A program made the translations under genes and the position numbers. The notes beneath the pieces were generated by a model. It was not told the origin of the DNA, searched no databases, and saw only the letters and a program-made list of their open reading frames with translations. Of a DNA stretch of 26,740 bases, positions 7,999 to 15,608 are shown piece by piece; position 1 is the stretch's first letter; each line of letters opens with the position of its first letter. This DNA is from JAWLDB01 sp041686915 (GTDB lineage: Bacteria > Bacillota > UBA994 > UBA5500), in NCBI GenBank assembly GCA_041686915.1, contig JAWLDB010000017.1, positions 1 through 26,740 of the forward strand, given 5' to 3'.

Positions 7999-9077
7999 TG
8001 CCGCGCGAGCAGTTGTTTAAGGAAATAAGGAGCAAATGGGTGACTTCAGAAGGTCCCAGCAGCGACGTAGTGCTGACCAGTCGCATTCGCTTGGCCAGGA
8101 ATCTACGTTCACACCCCTTTCCGCACTTGATGAGTGAAGACCAGGCTAAGGACCTGTTGTCACAACTGAAAGACTTGGTAACCTTAGGAACCGGTCGTGG
8201 TGACATTGGCAACCTCGAGTTCATGCCCCTCAGCCATCTAGAACCCATTGACCGACAGGTGCTGGTGGAGAAGCACCTGATCAGCCCCGACCTAGCCAGG
8301 AGTAGGCATCCCGGGGCTGCAGTCATCATGCGCGATGACGAGGCAGTCAGCATCATGATCAATGAAGAGGACCATTTGCGTATTCAGTGCCTCTATCCAG
8401 GGCTGCAGTTGGAGGAATGCTGGAAACTGGCCAACAAGTTGGACGACATTGTGGAAAGTAAGTTAGACTACGCCTTTGACCAGAACAGAGGTTATCTGAC
8501 TGCCTGTCCGACCAACGTCGGGACGGGGCTTAGGGCTTCGGTAATGGTCCACTTGCCAGGATTGGTCATGACCCAACAAATTGGCAGGGTCTTGGCGGCT
8601 ATCTCCCAGGTAGGCCTGGTTGTGCGTGGGTTATACGGGGAAGGGACCGAGTCATCAGGAAACATATTCCAGATATCCAACCAGATTACGCTCGGCCCTA
8701 GCGAGAGTGAGATAATGCACAACCTTGTTGCTGTGATTAAGCAGATTGTGGAGCAAGAGCGGGCCAGTCGCCAGGCGTTGTTCAAGTCTAATCGGGTTGC
8801 TCTGGAAGATCGGGTGTTCCGTTCTTGGGGTTTGTTGACTAACGTCAGATTGCTTACCTCTCAGGAAGCAATGAAGCTGCTTTCAGATGTGCGCTTGGGG
8901 TATGACTTGAAGCTAATTCCGAACATAAACCATCGAACTCTAAATGAACTATTGGTGCTTACTCAGCCTGCGATGTTGCAACGTTACTCGCAGAATAAGC
9001 TGGCAGACGGAGAGCGTGATTACCGCCGGGCAGAGCTGGTTCGCCAGTGTCTGCAGCAATTGGAAGGAGGAAAATAG
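7998..9077 (+). CDS. mcsB: Protein arginine kinase
   Basis: Phosphorylates arginine residues on proteins, tagging them for ClpCP degradation in characterised Firmicutes. The 359-residue protein belongs to the ATP:guanido phosphotransferase fold. Visible motifs are the nucleotide-binding SSDVVLTSRIRLARNL (about 21-36), the active-site CPTNVGTGLRASVMVHLP (about 169-186) with its conserved Cys, and RGLYGEGTESSGNIFQISN (about 209-227). The arginine-rich C terminus (GERDYRRAELVRQCL) includes the area of the phospho-arginine pocket. The start overlaps the mcsA stop by one base, and the stop directly abuts the clpC ATG. Confidence 0.96.
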   Translation: MPREQLFKEIRSKWVTSEGPSSDVVLTSRIRLARNLRSHPFPHLMSEDQAKDLLSQLKDLVTLGTGRGDIGNLEFMPLSHLEPIDRQVLVEKHLISPDLARSRHPGAAVIMRDDEAVSIMINEEDHLRIQCLYPGLQLEECWKLANKLDDIVESKLDYAFDQNRGYLTACPTNVGTGLRASVMVHLPGLVMTQQIGRVLAAISQVGLVVRGLYGEGTESSGNIFQISNQITLGPSESEIMHNLVAVIKQIVEQERASRQALFKSNRVALEDRVFRSWGLLTNVRLLTSQEAMKLLSDVRLGYDLKLIPNINHRTLNELLVLTQPAMLQRYSQNKLADGERDYRRAELVRQCLQQLEGGK

Positions 9078-11555
9078 ATGATGTTTCCCTTAACACCTAA
9101 GGCGCAACAGATTATGGTCTCAGCTGAAGAGGAAGCCAGGCGGCTTGGCCATCAGGTTGTTGGTACAGAACACCTGCTGCTTGGTTTACTTCAGCAGGGA
9201 GAAGGGCTTCCGGCTAAAGTGTTTCAGCAGCTTGGACTTAAACCCGAGCAGATAACCGCCGGGATAGAACAGATAGTCGGCAAGGGTGAAGCTGGTGCAG
9301 AGGTGCGTGGCTATTCAGCGCGCGTCAAAAAGGTACTGGAGTTGGCTCTGTACGAGGCTCGTGTCCACTCGCTACCGGCCATTGATGTTGATCATTTGTT
9401 CGTAGGGCTTATCCGCGAAGGTACAGGCGTAGCAGCCAAGGTCCTGGAAGGCATGGGGGTAGGTTTGGACAAGGTCAGAGAAATCCTTGGTCAGGCCGGT
9501 AAGTCGACTTCTGGTGGCAACTCAGCCATGCCTGGTAAAGGTAGCAGCGCTGCTGCCGCTACACCAACCCTAGATTCCTTTGGCCGCGACCTAACCGCCT
9601 ACGCCCAGCAGGGCAAGCTGGATCCGGTAATTGGCCGTAGTAAGGAGATAGAGCGTGTTGTGCAGATCTTAAGCCGACGCACAAAGAACAATCCTATCCT
9701 GATTGGCGAGCCTGGGGTAGGTAAGACCGCTATAGCTGAAGGGTTGGCTCAGCGCATCTACTCCGGTCAGGTCCCTGATACTCTCATGAATAAGCGAGTG
9801 ATGACTCTCGACCTCGCTTCCGTTGTCGCCGGGACTAAGTACCGCGGCGAGTTTGAGGAGAGGCTGAAGAAGGTAATCGAGGAGATCCAACGCGCTGGTA
9901 ACGTGGTAGTGTTTATCGATGAACTGCATACCCTGATTGGTGCGGGCGGCGCAGAAGGCGCAATCGATGCGTCCAACATCTTGAAGCCTGCTTTGGCGCG
10001 TGGCGAGTTGCAGTGCATTGGAGCTACCACTCTCGATGAGTACCGCAAACATGTGGAAAAAGACCCTGCTCTCGAGCGCCGCTTCCAACCGGTCATGGTG
10101 GCTGAACCCAGTGCAGATGAGGCTATGGAAATTCTTAAAGGCCTGCGTGACCGTTATGAAGCGCACCATCGGGTCAAGATCACTGACGCTGCATTGGACG
10201 CAGCGGTGAAGCTGTCAGACCGGTATATCGCCGACCGCTTTCTTCCCGACAAGGCTATTGACTTGATAGACGAGGCCTCGAGCCGCGTTAGGCTGAAAGC
10301 GCATACTGCTCCCGATAATCTGAAGGAGCTGGAGGAAAGGCTTGCCCTCGTGCGCCAGGAAAAGGAAGCAGCCAAGCGAGCAGAAGACTTTGAAAAGGCT
10401 GCCACCCTCCGGGATGAGGAGAGGCAAATTCAGTCTGAGCTCGACGAGCAGAACAGGGCTTGGGAGAAAAAGCGCATCACTGCAGAAGCCACCGTGGGTG
10501 AAGACGATATCGCGTACATCGTCTCCAGTTGGACCGGGATTCCGGTTAAAAAGCTGGCCGAAGAAGAAGCAGAAAGATTGCTGAAGCTGGAAGATATCCT
10601 GCATAAGCGGCTGATTGGACAAGATGAGGCTGTTAAGGCAGTCTCCCGGGCTGTGCGGCGCGCTAGAGCTGGCCTGAAGGATCCCAAGCGCCCGATAGGT
10701 TCCTTCATCTTCCTTGGGCCAACTGGTGTCGGTAAGACCGAGTTGGCAAGGGCACTGGCAGAGGCCCTCTTTGCAGACGAAGATGCTATGGTCCGTATCG
10801 ACATGTCAGAGTACATGGAACGCCATGCTGTATCAAGGTTGGTGGGTGCTCCTCCAGGGTATGTAGGATATGACGAAGGTGGCCAACTGACCGAAGCAGT
10901 CCGTCGCAAGCCATATTCAGTGGTGCTACTCGATGAGGTTGAAAAGGCTCATCCTGAGGTCTTTAACGTTCTGCTGCAAGTATTGGAAGACGGACGACTT
11001 ACCGATAGCAAAGGCCGCACCGTTGACTTCCGCAATACGGTCCTCATTATGACGTCGAATGTGGGAGCTGATACAATCCGCAAGGGTGGTGGCCTCGGTT
11101 TCCACTCAACGGATGCGCAAGCGGCGGCGCAGGATGAGTACGAGGCGATGAAACGTCGGGTGACCGACGAACTCAAACGCAGTTTCCGCCCTGAGTTTCT
11201 TAACCGTATAGATGAGATAATCGTCTTCCATCAGTTGACCAAGCTGGAAATTCGCGAGATTGTCGACCTGATGGTCAACCAACTCTCCAGTCGCTTACAG
11301 GAGTACGGACTCCAGATTAGCCTGACTGATGCGGCCAAGGACCTGTTGGCAGACGAAGGCTTCGATCCGACCTTCGGAGCGCGACCGCTACGCCGCGCAA
11401 TCCAGCGCAAGATAGAGGATGAGCTGTCAGAGAAGATGCTGGATGGCACTTTCAAAGCAGATGACAAAGTGTTTATCGATGCAGATAATGGAAAGCTTGT
11501 TTTTACCAAGGCTGAGCAGCAGCCGGTGGATAAGGCGGAAGAAACCGAAGGTTAG
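9078..11555 (+). CDS. clpC: ATP-dependent Clp protease ATP-binding subunit ClpC
   Basis: An AAA+ unfoldase that feeds substrates, including phospho-arginine-tagged ones, to ClpP. The 825-residue chain has a double Clp N-domain (residues about 4-145), a Gly/Ser/Ala-rich linker (about 146-170), D1 with Walker A GEPGVGKT (about 211-218) and Walker B VVFIDE (about 277), a UVR-like middle domain (AEDFEKAATLRDEERQIQ, about 435), D2 with Walker A GPTGVGKT (about 547-554) and Walker B VVLLDEVEKA, and a C-terminal Clp D2-small domain. The ATG at 9078 abuts the mcsB TAG and is eight bases after AGGAGG; the next codon is also ATG. A terminator closes the operon. Confidence 0.97.
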   Translation: MMFPLTPKAQQIMVSAEEEARRLGHQVVGTEHLLLGLLQQGEGLPAKVFQQLGLKPEQITAGIEQIVGKGEAGAEVRGYSARVKKVLELALYEARVHSLPAIDVDHLFVGLIREGTGVAAKVLEGMGVGLDKVREILGQAGKSTSGGNSAMPGKGSSAAAATPTLDSFGRDLTAYAQQGKLDPVIGRSKEIERVVQILSRRTKNNPILIGEPGVGKTAIAEGLAQRIYSGQVPDTLMNKRVMTLDLASVVAGTKYRGEFEERLKKVIEEIQRAGNVVVFIDELHTLIGAGGAEGAIDASNILKPALARGELQCIGATTLDEYRKHVEKDPALERRFQPVMVAEPSADEAMEILKGLRDRYEAHHRVKITDAALDAAVKLSDRYIADRFLPDKAIDLIDEASSRVRLKAHTAPDNLKELEERLALVRQEKEAAKRAEDFEKAATLRDEERQIQSELDEQNRAWEKKRITAEATVGEDDIAYIVSSWTGIPVKKLAEEEAERLLKLEDILHKRLIGQDEAVKAVSRAVRRARAGLKDPKRPIGSFIFLGPTGVGKTELARALAEALFADEDAMVRIDMSEYMERHAVSRLVGAPPGYVGYDEGGQLTEAVRRKPYSVVLLDEVEKAHPEVFNVLLQVLEDGRLTDSKGRTVDFRNTVLIMTSNVGADTIRKGGGLGFHSTDAQAAAQDEYEAMKRRVTDELKRSFRPEFLNRIDEIIVFHQLTKLEIREIVDLMVNQLSSRLQEYGLQISLTDAAKDLLADEGFDPTFGARPLRRAIQRKIEDELSEKMLDGTFKADDKVFIDADNGKLVFTKAEQQPVDKAEETEG

Positions 11556-11573
11556 CAGCGTGTCTGCAGTCGA

Positions 11574-11607
11574 AAAAGAGCGCAGCGGAGGCATTCGCTG
11601 CGCTTTT
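11574..11607 (+). terminator. Terminator of the ctsR-clpC operon
   Basis: GCGCAGCG (11580-11587) and CGCTGCGC (11596-11603) followed by TTTT, with AAAA before the stem. Its T run overlaps the candidate -35 box of radA. Confidence 0.88.
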
Positions 11608-11635
11608 GACTGCCTTTCGCAGCCAGTAAGATAAT
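11606..11635 (+). promoter_or_regulatory. Candidate promoter of radA-disA
   Basis: TTGACT (11606-11611), an 18-base spacer and GATAAT (11630-11635) place the start point near 11642, just ahead of the ribosome binding site at 11648-11656. A TATAAT at 11638-11643 has no partner -35 at a suitable distance. Confidence 0.55.
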
Positions 11636-11659
11636 GGTATAATGATGCAAGGAGGTGGG

Positions 11660-12305
11660 ATGTCCATTAAGAGTAAAAGCAAGTATGTTTGTCAAGCCTG
11701 CGGGTATGAGTCACCCAAGTGGATGGGGCGATGCCCCGAGTGTAATGAATGGGGAACCATGCAGGAAGAAGCCGAACGACAAAAGGTCTCACATCATCGC
11801 CAAGTCGGACTACCCACCAAACTGCAGGACATAAGTCAACAATCACTGCAGCGGTTGCGTTCGCATATCTCCGAGCTCGATCGGGTGCTCGGTGGGGGTA
11901 TAGTGCCTGGGGAGGCAGTGCTGGTGGGAGGAGATCCAGGTATCGGCAAGTCCACCTTGTTGATGCAACTGACTGGATCTTTGGCCTCACGCGGCGCATC
12001 CGTCTTGTACATATCAGGTGAAGAGTCTTTGCAGCAGACCAAGATGCGTGCTGACCGCCTTGGGGTCTCAGAGGGACCGATTTTCTTGGCGGCAGAGACA
12101 GAGCTGGACACAATCCTGTCCCATCTGGATGCGACCAAGCCGAGCATCGCTGTGATAGATTCTATCCAAACCGTATACGATCCTACGATGACCTCCGCTC
12201 CAGGTACAGTGGGGCAGATAAGGGAGAGTGCGTCTCGCCTGATCAGGCATGCAAAGACATCCGGGACCGCACTCTTTTTAGTAGGTCATGTTACTAAGGA
12301 CGGGT
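11660..12305 (+). CDS. radA: DNA repair protein RadA, 5' exon (residues 1-215 and first base of codon 216)
   Basis: RadA is a RecA-like, DnaB-type helicase/branch-migration protein in homologous recombination. This exon encodes the C4 zinc finger (Cys11, Cys14, Cys25, Cys28), Walker A GGDPGIGKST with Lys97, LYISGEES and Walker B VIDSIQT with Asp167. It ends in GHVTKDG plus the first base of a Ser codon. Without splicing, the frame runs into TGA at 12326-12328. The ATG at 11660 follows AAGGAGGTG; the ATG at 11642 would place the ribosome binding site inside the gene. Joined to 13182-13888 it gives a 450-residue protein of normal RadA length. Both exons are intact, so this is read as a spliced gene, not a pseudogene. 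Confidence 0.93.
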
Positions 12306-13181
12306 CAATTGGCCCGATTGCTGGGTGACCAGCACAGAGTACTGGGCTGTATGCCAGAAAGGGCTTTTCGTGTAACGTGGTGAAAACTGCGTCTTTGTGC
12401 CCAACTGGCAGGAAACCTTAGGAGGTTAGCTTGAATGCAAGGGGATCCTCAGAGACCGTATGCCCAGCTCCTAACTCCCGTGGCCAAATCGCAAAAACTG
12501 CTACTGCGGCTGCAGCACAAGAAGTTGTCCAGCGCGGAGCAGATTCAGCATGCACAGCATGTTTTCCACATTTGGCAAGCCTTGTTACAGAAGAACATTC
12601 CCTCAACGCCCTGGCCGTCTTTCGCAGACCTGATGATGTTTCTCGACGGGCTCTATCTCCCAGTCCTGGTTGCACCTTTCAGTCAGCTGGAAGTAGTGCG
12701 GCTCGCTTATCAGGAACGCACGATTGATGGTTATCTGTTGCTGAATCACCTGGGTGATAGCCCACTATCGGTTACTGACTCAAGGGAAGCCCTGATCGGT
12801 CTGCAGCTGCTGGACCGCATGGGACGTTCAGCCTGGCTAGTGGCATCACGCCCCCTTACGTCTTGGCAAACAGCGCTGGTGCATTCGGTCTCGCCCCGCG
12901 ATACCGATACGGCATTGGATTTGCTGCACCTACTGGCTACCGAGACCGAACGGCTGTGGGGCGATAGTTCGTCCAGGTTACCAGAGTCTTTGCTGATAGG
13001 GGTGTACTTTCGGCTGAGAAGATCTCAAGGAGGCTGGGTGTCTATTAGCCGCCTTGGTGACCATCCGCTGACCGCGGAAGCAGCCGACTTTTTGGCGGAC
13101 AGTGTTCCGGGCGTTCACAAAGAGGGAGGTTCCTACTGTTTCAGGAGTAAAGGATGAAGACACGGCCCATAAATCTTTAAG
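12306..13181 (+). mobile_element. Group I self-splicing intron in radA, with internal ORF
   Basis: The 876-base insertion interrupts a highly conserved RadA segment in phase 1 of a Ser codon. P1: exon CGGGU (12301-12305) pairs with intron GCCCG (12312-12316), with the U-G wobble at the 5' splice site. P10: CAAUUG (12306-12311) can pair with CAAUUG at the start of exon 2 (13182-13187). The last intron base is G (13181). P2: TGCTGG-GTGA-CCAGCA (12319-12334) with a GNRA loop. P3: CTGGCA (12405-12410) with TGCCCAG (12461-12467), one bulge. P7: GACCG (12454-12458) with CGGCC (13163-13167), four Watson-Crick pairs plus an A-C mismatch. J8/7 is AAGACA, close to the classical AAGAUA. Possible P4 CAGG/CTTG, P5 ACC/GGT and P6 AGG/CCT are tentative. 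P8 candidate CTCCT (12468-12472) / AGGAG (13143-13147) encloses the ORF. Confidence 0.88.
12435..13157 (+). CDS. Intron-encoded protein of unknown type (possible homing endonuclease or maturase)
   Basis: A 240-residue ORF inside the intron, mostly within the predicted P8 loop. The ATG at 12435 follows AGGAGG (12420-12425) by nine bases. The stop TGA ends at 13157, at the J8/7 element. I see no clear LAGLIDADG, GIY-YIG, HNH or His-Cys motif, and there is only one cysteine. Residues 85-112 and 186-213 form an internal repeat of equal length sharing R-x3-G-[YW], LGD-x-PL and hydrophobic spacing, each followed by a helix and short strands. This suits either a degenerate double LAGLIDADG protein or two winged helices. 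By location it is likely a homing endonuclease or splicing cofactor, but that is inference. Confidence 0.75.
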   Translation: MQGDPQRPYAQLLTPVAKSQKLLLRLQHKKLSSAEQIQHAQHVFHIWQALLQKNIPSTPWPSFADLMMFLDGLYLPVLVAPFSQLEVVRLAYQERTIDGYLLLNHLGDSPLSVTDSREALIGLQLLDRMGRSAWLVASRPLTSWQTALVHSVSPRDTDTALDLLHLLATETERLWGDSSSRLPESLLIGVYFRLRRSQGGWVSISRLGDHPLTAEAADFLADSVPGVHKEGGSYCFRSKG

Positions 13182-13888
13182 CAATTGCAGGCCCAAGAGT
13201 TTTGGAACATATGGTCGACGTGGTACTCTATTTTGAAGGGGAGCGTCACCAAGCCTTCCGAATTTTGCGGGGTGTAAAAAACCGTTTTGGTTCAACCAAT
13301 GAGATTGGCATTTTTCAGATGGGGGATACAGGGCTGCGTGAAGTGAACAATCCTTCCGCCCTATTCTTGGGCGAACGTCCTCTAGGCGTGGCTGGTTCAG
13401 TTGTGACGGCTGCAATGGAAGGGACGAGGCCGGTCTTGGTAGAGTTGCAGGCACTGGTTACGCCCAGCAGCCTGGCAACACCGCGCCGGATGACCTCTGG
13501 TCTGGATAATGGCCGCATCGCTATGATTTTGGCAGTACTGGAGAAGCGGCTAGGAATGCAGCTGCAGTTCCAGGATACATATGTAAACGTTGTTGGCGGG
13601 GTGAAAGTTCAGGAGCCGGCCTGTGACCTGGCACTGGCCACCGCCATCGTCTCCAGCTTCCGCAACCGTGCACCGCATCCGAGGGATCTGATCATTGGTG
13701 AGGTTGGCCTGGCGGGTGAGGTGCGGGGGGTTAGTCGTGCCGATTCCAGAGTGCGGGAAGCAGTGAAGCTGGGTTTTCGCAGGTGCATACTGCCGCAGAG
13801 CAATTTGCGGGCAGGGTTACAGCACGCAGAAATCGAGCTCATCGGTGTAACGTCTGTGGCTGAGGCTTTAGAAGCTGTATTAGGGTAG
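13182..13888 (+). CDS. radA: DNA repair protein RadA, 3' exon (end of codon 216 to residue 450)
   Basis: Begins CA-ATT-GCA-GGC, which after splicing completes Ser216 and gives the conserved SIAGPRVLEHMVDVVLYFEGE. It holds the RadA signature KNRFG (Lys248-Gly252), essential for the family's DNA-dependent activity, and the Lon protease-like C-terminal domain (GMQLQFQDTYVNVVGGVKV, ACDLALATAIVSS, GEVGLAGEVRGVS). Read alone, an open frame starts at the TTG at 13202 with no ribosome binding site, so independent translation is unlikely. It is followed after 45 bases by disA, probably in the same transcript. Confidence 0.92.
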
Positions 13889-13933
13889 GGCCTTGTCGTG
13901 GTATTTTCGGCGGGGTGCTAAGGAGGTAAGTAT

Positions 13934-15007
13934 ATGGCAGAGGATAGAGAGGATAGACTGCTTGGTGCCCTACGCATCATGTCCCCAGGCACTCCCCTTA
14001 GGGAAGGATTGGACAATATCCTGCGGGCAAAAACCGGGGCGATTATTGTTATGGGCGATTCTCCACATGTCATGGAGTTGGTGGAGGGTGGTTTTCAGCT
14101 TAACACGGAGCTATCCCCGGCAGCCATGTACGAGCTTGCCAAGATGGATGGAGCGATCATCATCAGCTCTGATGCCAGGCGTATTCTGTATGCCAATACA
14201 CAGCTGGTTCCGGATCCGGGTACACCGTCAACCGAAACCGGTATCAGGCACAGAACTGCCGAACGGTTTTCGCGGCAAACTGGAGAGATTGTGATCGCCA
14301 TCTCACAGCGGCGCAATATTATCAGCCTGTATCGTGGGGCCCAGAAATACATCCTGCGCGATCTAAATGTCATCCTCTCCAAAGCCAATCAGGCCATTCA
14401 GACTCTCGAGAAGTACAAGGCCGTATTGGATCAGGCTCTAATTAACTTAAGTGCGCTGGAGTTCGAGGATCTTGTTACAGTATACGACGTGAGCAATGTG
14501 CTGCAGAGGTTTGAGATGGTGGCGCGCATTGTAACTGAGATCAAACGGTACATCATAGAACTGGGAACTGAAGGTCGATTGATCAACATGCAATTGGTTG
14601 AACTCGTTGGCAATTCGGAACTGGAAGCATTGGCGGTTGTTAGGGACTATGCAGCTCCGGGTGAGACACGCTCTGCGGAAGAGGTCAAGGACCAGCTATC
14701 CAAGTTCACTCCTGAGGAGTTACTAGAGCCGATCAACTTCTGTCGGGTGATGGGTTACGGTGCCAACTTGAATGCGCTTGAGCAGCCAGTGTCACCGGGC
14801 GGTTACCGTATAGTAGGCAAAATTCCGCGGCTGCCGGCTACGGTAGTGGAGAATTTGGTGAAGGCTTTCGGCAACTTGCAGGGAGTGCTCAGGGCCTCCA
14901 TTGAGGAGCTGGATGATGTGGAAGGCATCGGAGAGGTTCGCGCTCGAGCCATCAAGGATGGCTTGCGTAGGCTGCAGGAGCAAGTGCTGATAGATAGGCA
15001 TTTATAA
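13934..15007 (+). CDS. disA: DNA integrity scanning diadenylate cyclase DisA
   Basis: Makes c-di-AMP from two ATP and scans DNA for branched structures, pausing synthesis when bound. The 357-residue protein has the N-terminal DAC domain with the catalytic DGA (about 72-74, in KMDGAIIISSDA) and GIRHRTAE (about 102-109). A helical linker follows, then a C-terminal helix-hairpin-helix DNA-binding domain (SIEELDDVEGIGEVRARAI, about 318-336). The start ATG follows AAGGAGG by eight bases. The radA-disA pairing is a standard Firmicute arrangement; RadA is known to bind DisA and limit its cyclase activity in B. subtilis. A bidirectional terminator follows. Confidence 0.96.
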   Translation: MAEDREDRLLGALRIMSPGTPLREGLDNILRAKTGAIIVMGDSPHVMELVEGGFQLNTELSPAAMYELAKMDGAIIISSDARRILYANTQLVPDPGTPSTETGIRHRTAERFSRQTGEIVIAISQRRNIISLYRGAQKYILRDLNVILSKANQAIQTLEKYKAVLDQALINLSALEFEDLVTVYDVSNVLQRFEMVARIVTEIKRYIIELGTEGRLINMQLVELVGNSELEALAVVRDYAAPGETRSAEEVKDQLSKFTPEELLEPINFCRVMGYGANLNALEQPVSPGGYRIVGKIPRLPATVVENLVKAFGNLQGVLRASIEELDDVEGIGEVRARAIKDGLRRLQEQVLIDRHL

Positions 15008-15030
15008 GAACATAATCTTCGCAGGCATGC

Positions 15031-15060
15031 AAAAAGCACCCGTAAGTAAGGGTGCTTTTG
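15031..15060. terminator. Bidirectional terminator between disA and the convergent gene
   Basis: AAAAGCACCC (15032-15041) and GGGTGCTTTT (15050-15059), loop GTAAGTAA. The symmetric A and T runs allow use from both strands. Confidence 0.9.
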
Positions 15061-15068
15061 TTGTAGAG

Positions 15069-15464
15069 TTACGAGAGATTAAATACACCAAGAGTATTGA
15101 TTCGATCCTTTTCCCGAGTCATAATTTCACTCAGTTCCAACCCAAGTATGTTGCAGAGAGCCGCAAGGTAGAAAAGGTTGGCTCCAACTTCATTTTCTAG
15201 AATGTCCTTGCAGTGCTCGCACAGCTCCCCTTGCAGGTGGCTATCAGCTTGTTTGCGGAAATCATCGAGCGACATAGTTGATGTCACTGGTTGCCGATTT
15301 GCCTGCACTGTCAGGCAGCCACAGGATGTAACAGACTTCGCTACCGCCCGGTTAACCCTTGAGTTCGATTCCTGAAACTTTGAGAGTACGTCGAGGATGC
15401 TGCGGTGTCTGATCAGGTATTGACCTACAGTTTGTTGGAATTCCATGCAATTACCGTCCTTCAA
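15069..15464 (-). CDS. Small conserved-looking Cys-containing protein with a MazG-like C-terminal helix pair
   Basis: A 131-residue protein. Its N-terminal half has GQYLIRHRSILDVLSKFQES and a TSCGC motif, then CEHC in the second half. The C-terminal stretch (NEVGANLFYLAALCNILGLELSE) resembles the MazG-type ExxxD...LFYLAxLAxxLGIDL helix, but the acidic residue expected after VG is Ala-Asn. The function is not recognised. I recall relatives beside disA and carD in clostridia but cannot check this. The start is TTG at 15464, nine bases after GAGGTGG; the ATG at 15446 (125 residues) is a real alternative and fits the conserved-looking N terminus. It has a strong divergent promoter. Confidence 0.72.
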   Translation of the reverse strand: MKDGNCMEFQQTVGQYLIRHRSILDVLSKFQESNSRVNRAVAKSVTSCGCLTVQANRQPVTSTMSLDDFRKQADSHLQGELCEHCKDILENEVGANLFYLAALCNILGLELSEIMTREKDRINTLGVFNLS

Positions 15465-15506
15465 AGGGGATCACCACCTCTTTGATACTTGATCGGTGTC
15501 ATTCCA

Positions 15507-15536
15507 ATTATACTGACAGATTGAAGTTAATGTCAA
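15507..15536 (-). promoter_or_regulatory. Promoter of the minus-strand gene at 15069-15464
   Basis: On the minus strand TTGACA (15531-15536), an 18-base spacer and TATAAT (15507-15512): both boxes match the SigA consensus perfectly. The predicted start is near 15500. Confidence 0.85.
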
Positions 15537-15553
15537 TTAAGTGGTGGACTTAA
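15537..15553. promoter_or_regulatory. Inverted repeat between divergent promoters (candidate operator)
   Basis: TTAAGT-GGTGG-ACTTAA, a perfect 6-base dyad with a 5-base centre. It abuts the minus-strand -35 box and lies five bases before the carD -35 box, so a bound protein could affect both promoters. Confidence 0.45.
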
Positions 15554-15558
15554 CTTTG

Positions 15559-15588
15559 TTGACAAGCTCTTGCACCCTATGATAAAAT
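15559..15588 (+). promoter_or_regulatory. Promoter of carD
   Basis: TTGACA (15559-15564), an 18-base spacer and TAAAAT (15583-15588). The predicted start near 15595 gives a leader of about 55 bases. Confidence 0.8.
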
Positions 15589-15608
15589 GCTAATTTCTTG
15601 ACGCGCGT

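Noticed and set aside
11638..11643. TATAAT as the radA -10 box
   Set aside because: It would start transcription inside the ribosome binding site, and no -35 lies at 16-18 bases; GATAAT at 11630 with TTGACT fits better.
12435..13157. Calling the intron ORF a LAGLIDADG endonuclease
   Set aside because: The repeat pattern fits loosely, but the acidic residues of the motif are absent, so the family name is not supported.
12306..13181. Group II intron or intein
   Set aside because: The 5' end is not GTGYG, there is no domain V hairpin near the 3' end and no reverse transcriptase. An intein is excluded by in-frame stop codons.
12306..13187. Transposon insertion with a CAATTG target duplication
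   Set aside because: There are no terminal inverted repeats and no recognisable transposase. The CAATTG repeat is explained by the P10 pairing of a group I intron. It remains the main competing reading until splicing is shown.
11642..13888. radA as a pseudogene broken by a frameshift or insertion
   Set aside because: Both halves keep all motifs with no other lesion, and the junction restores the conserved reading frame exactly when the group I splice sites are used.
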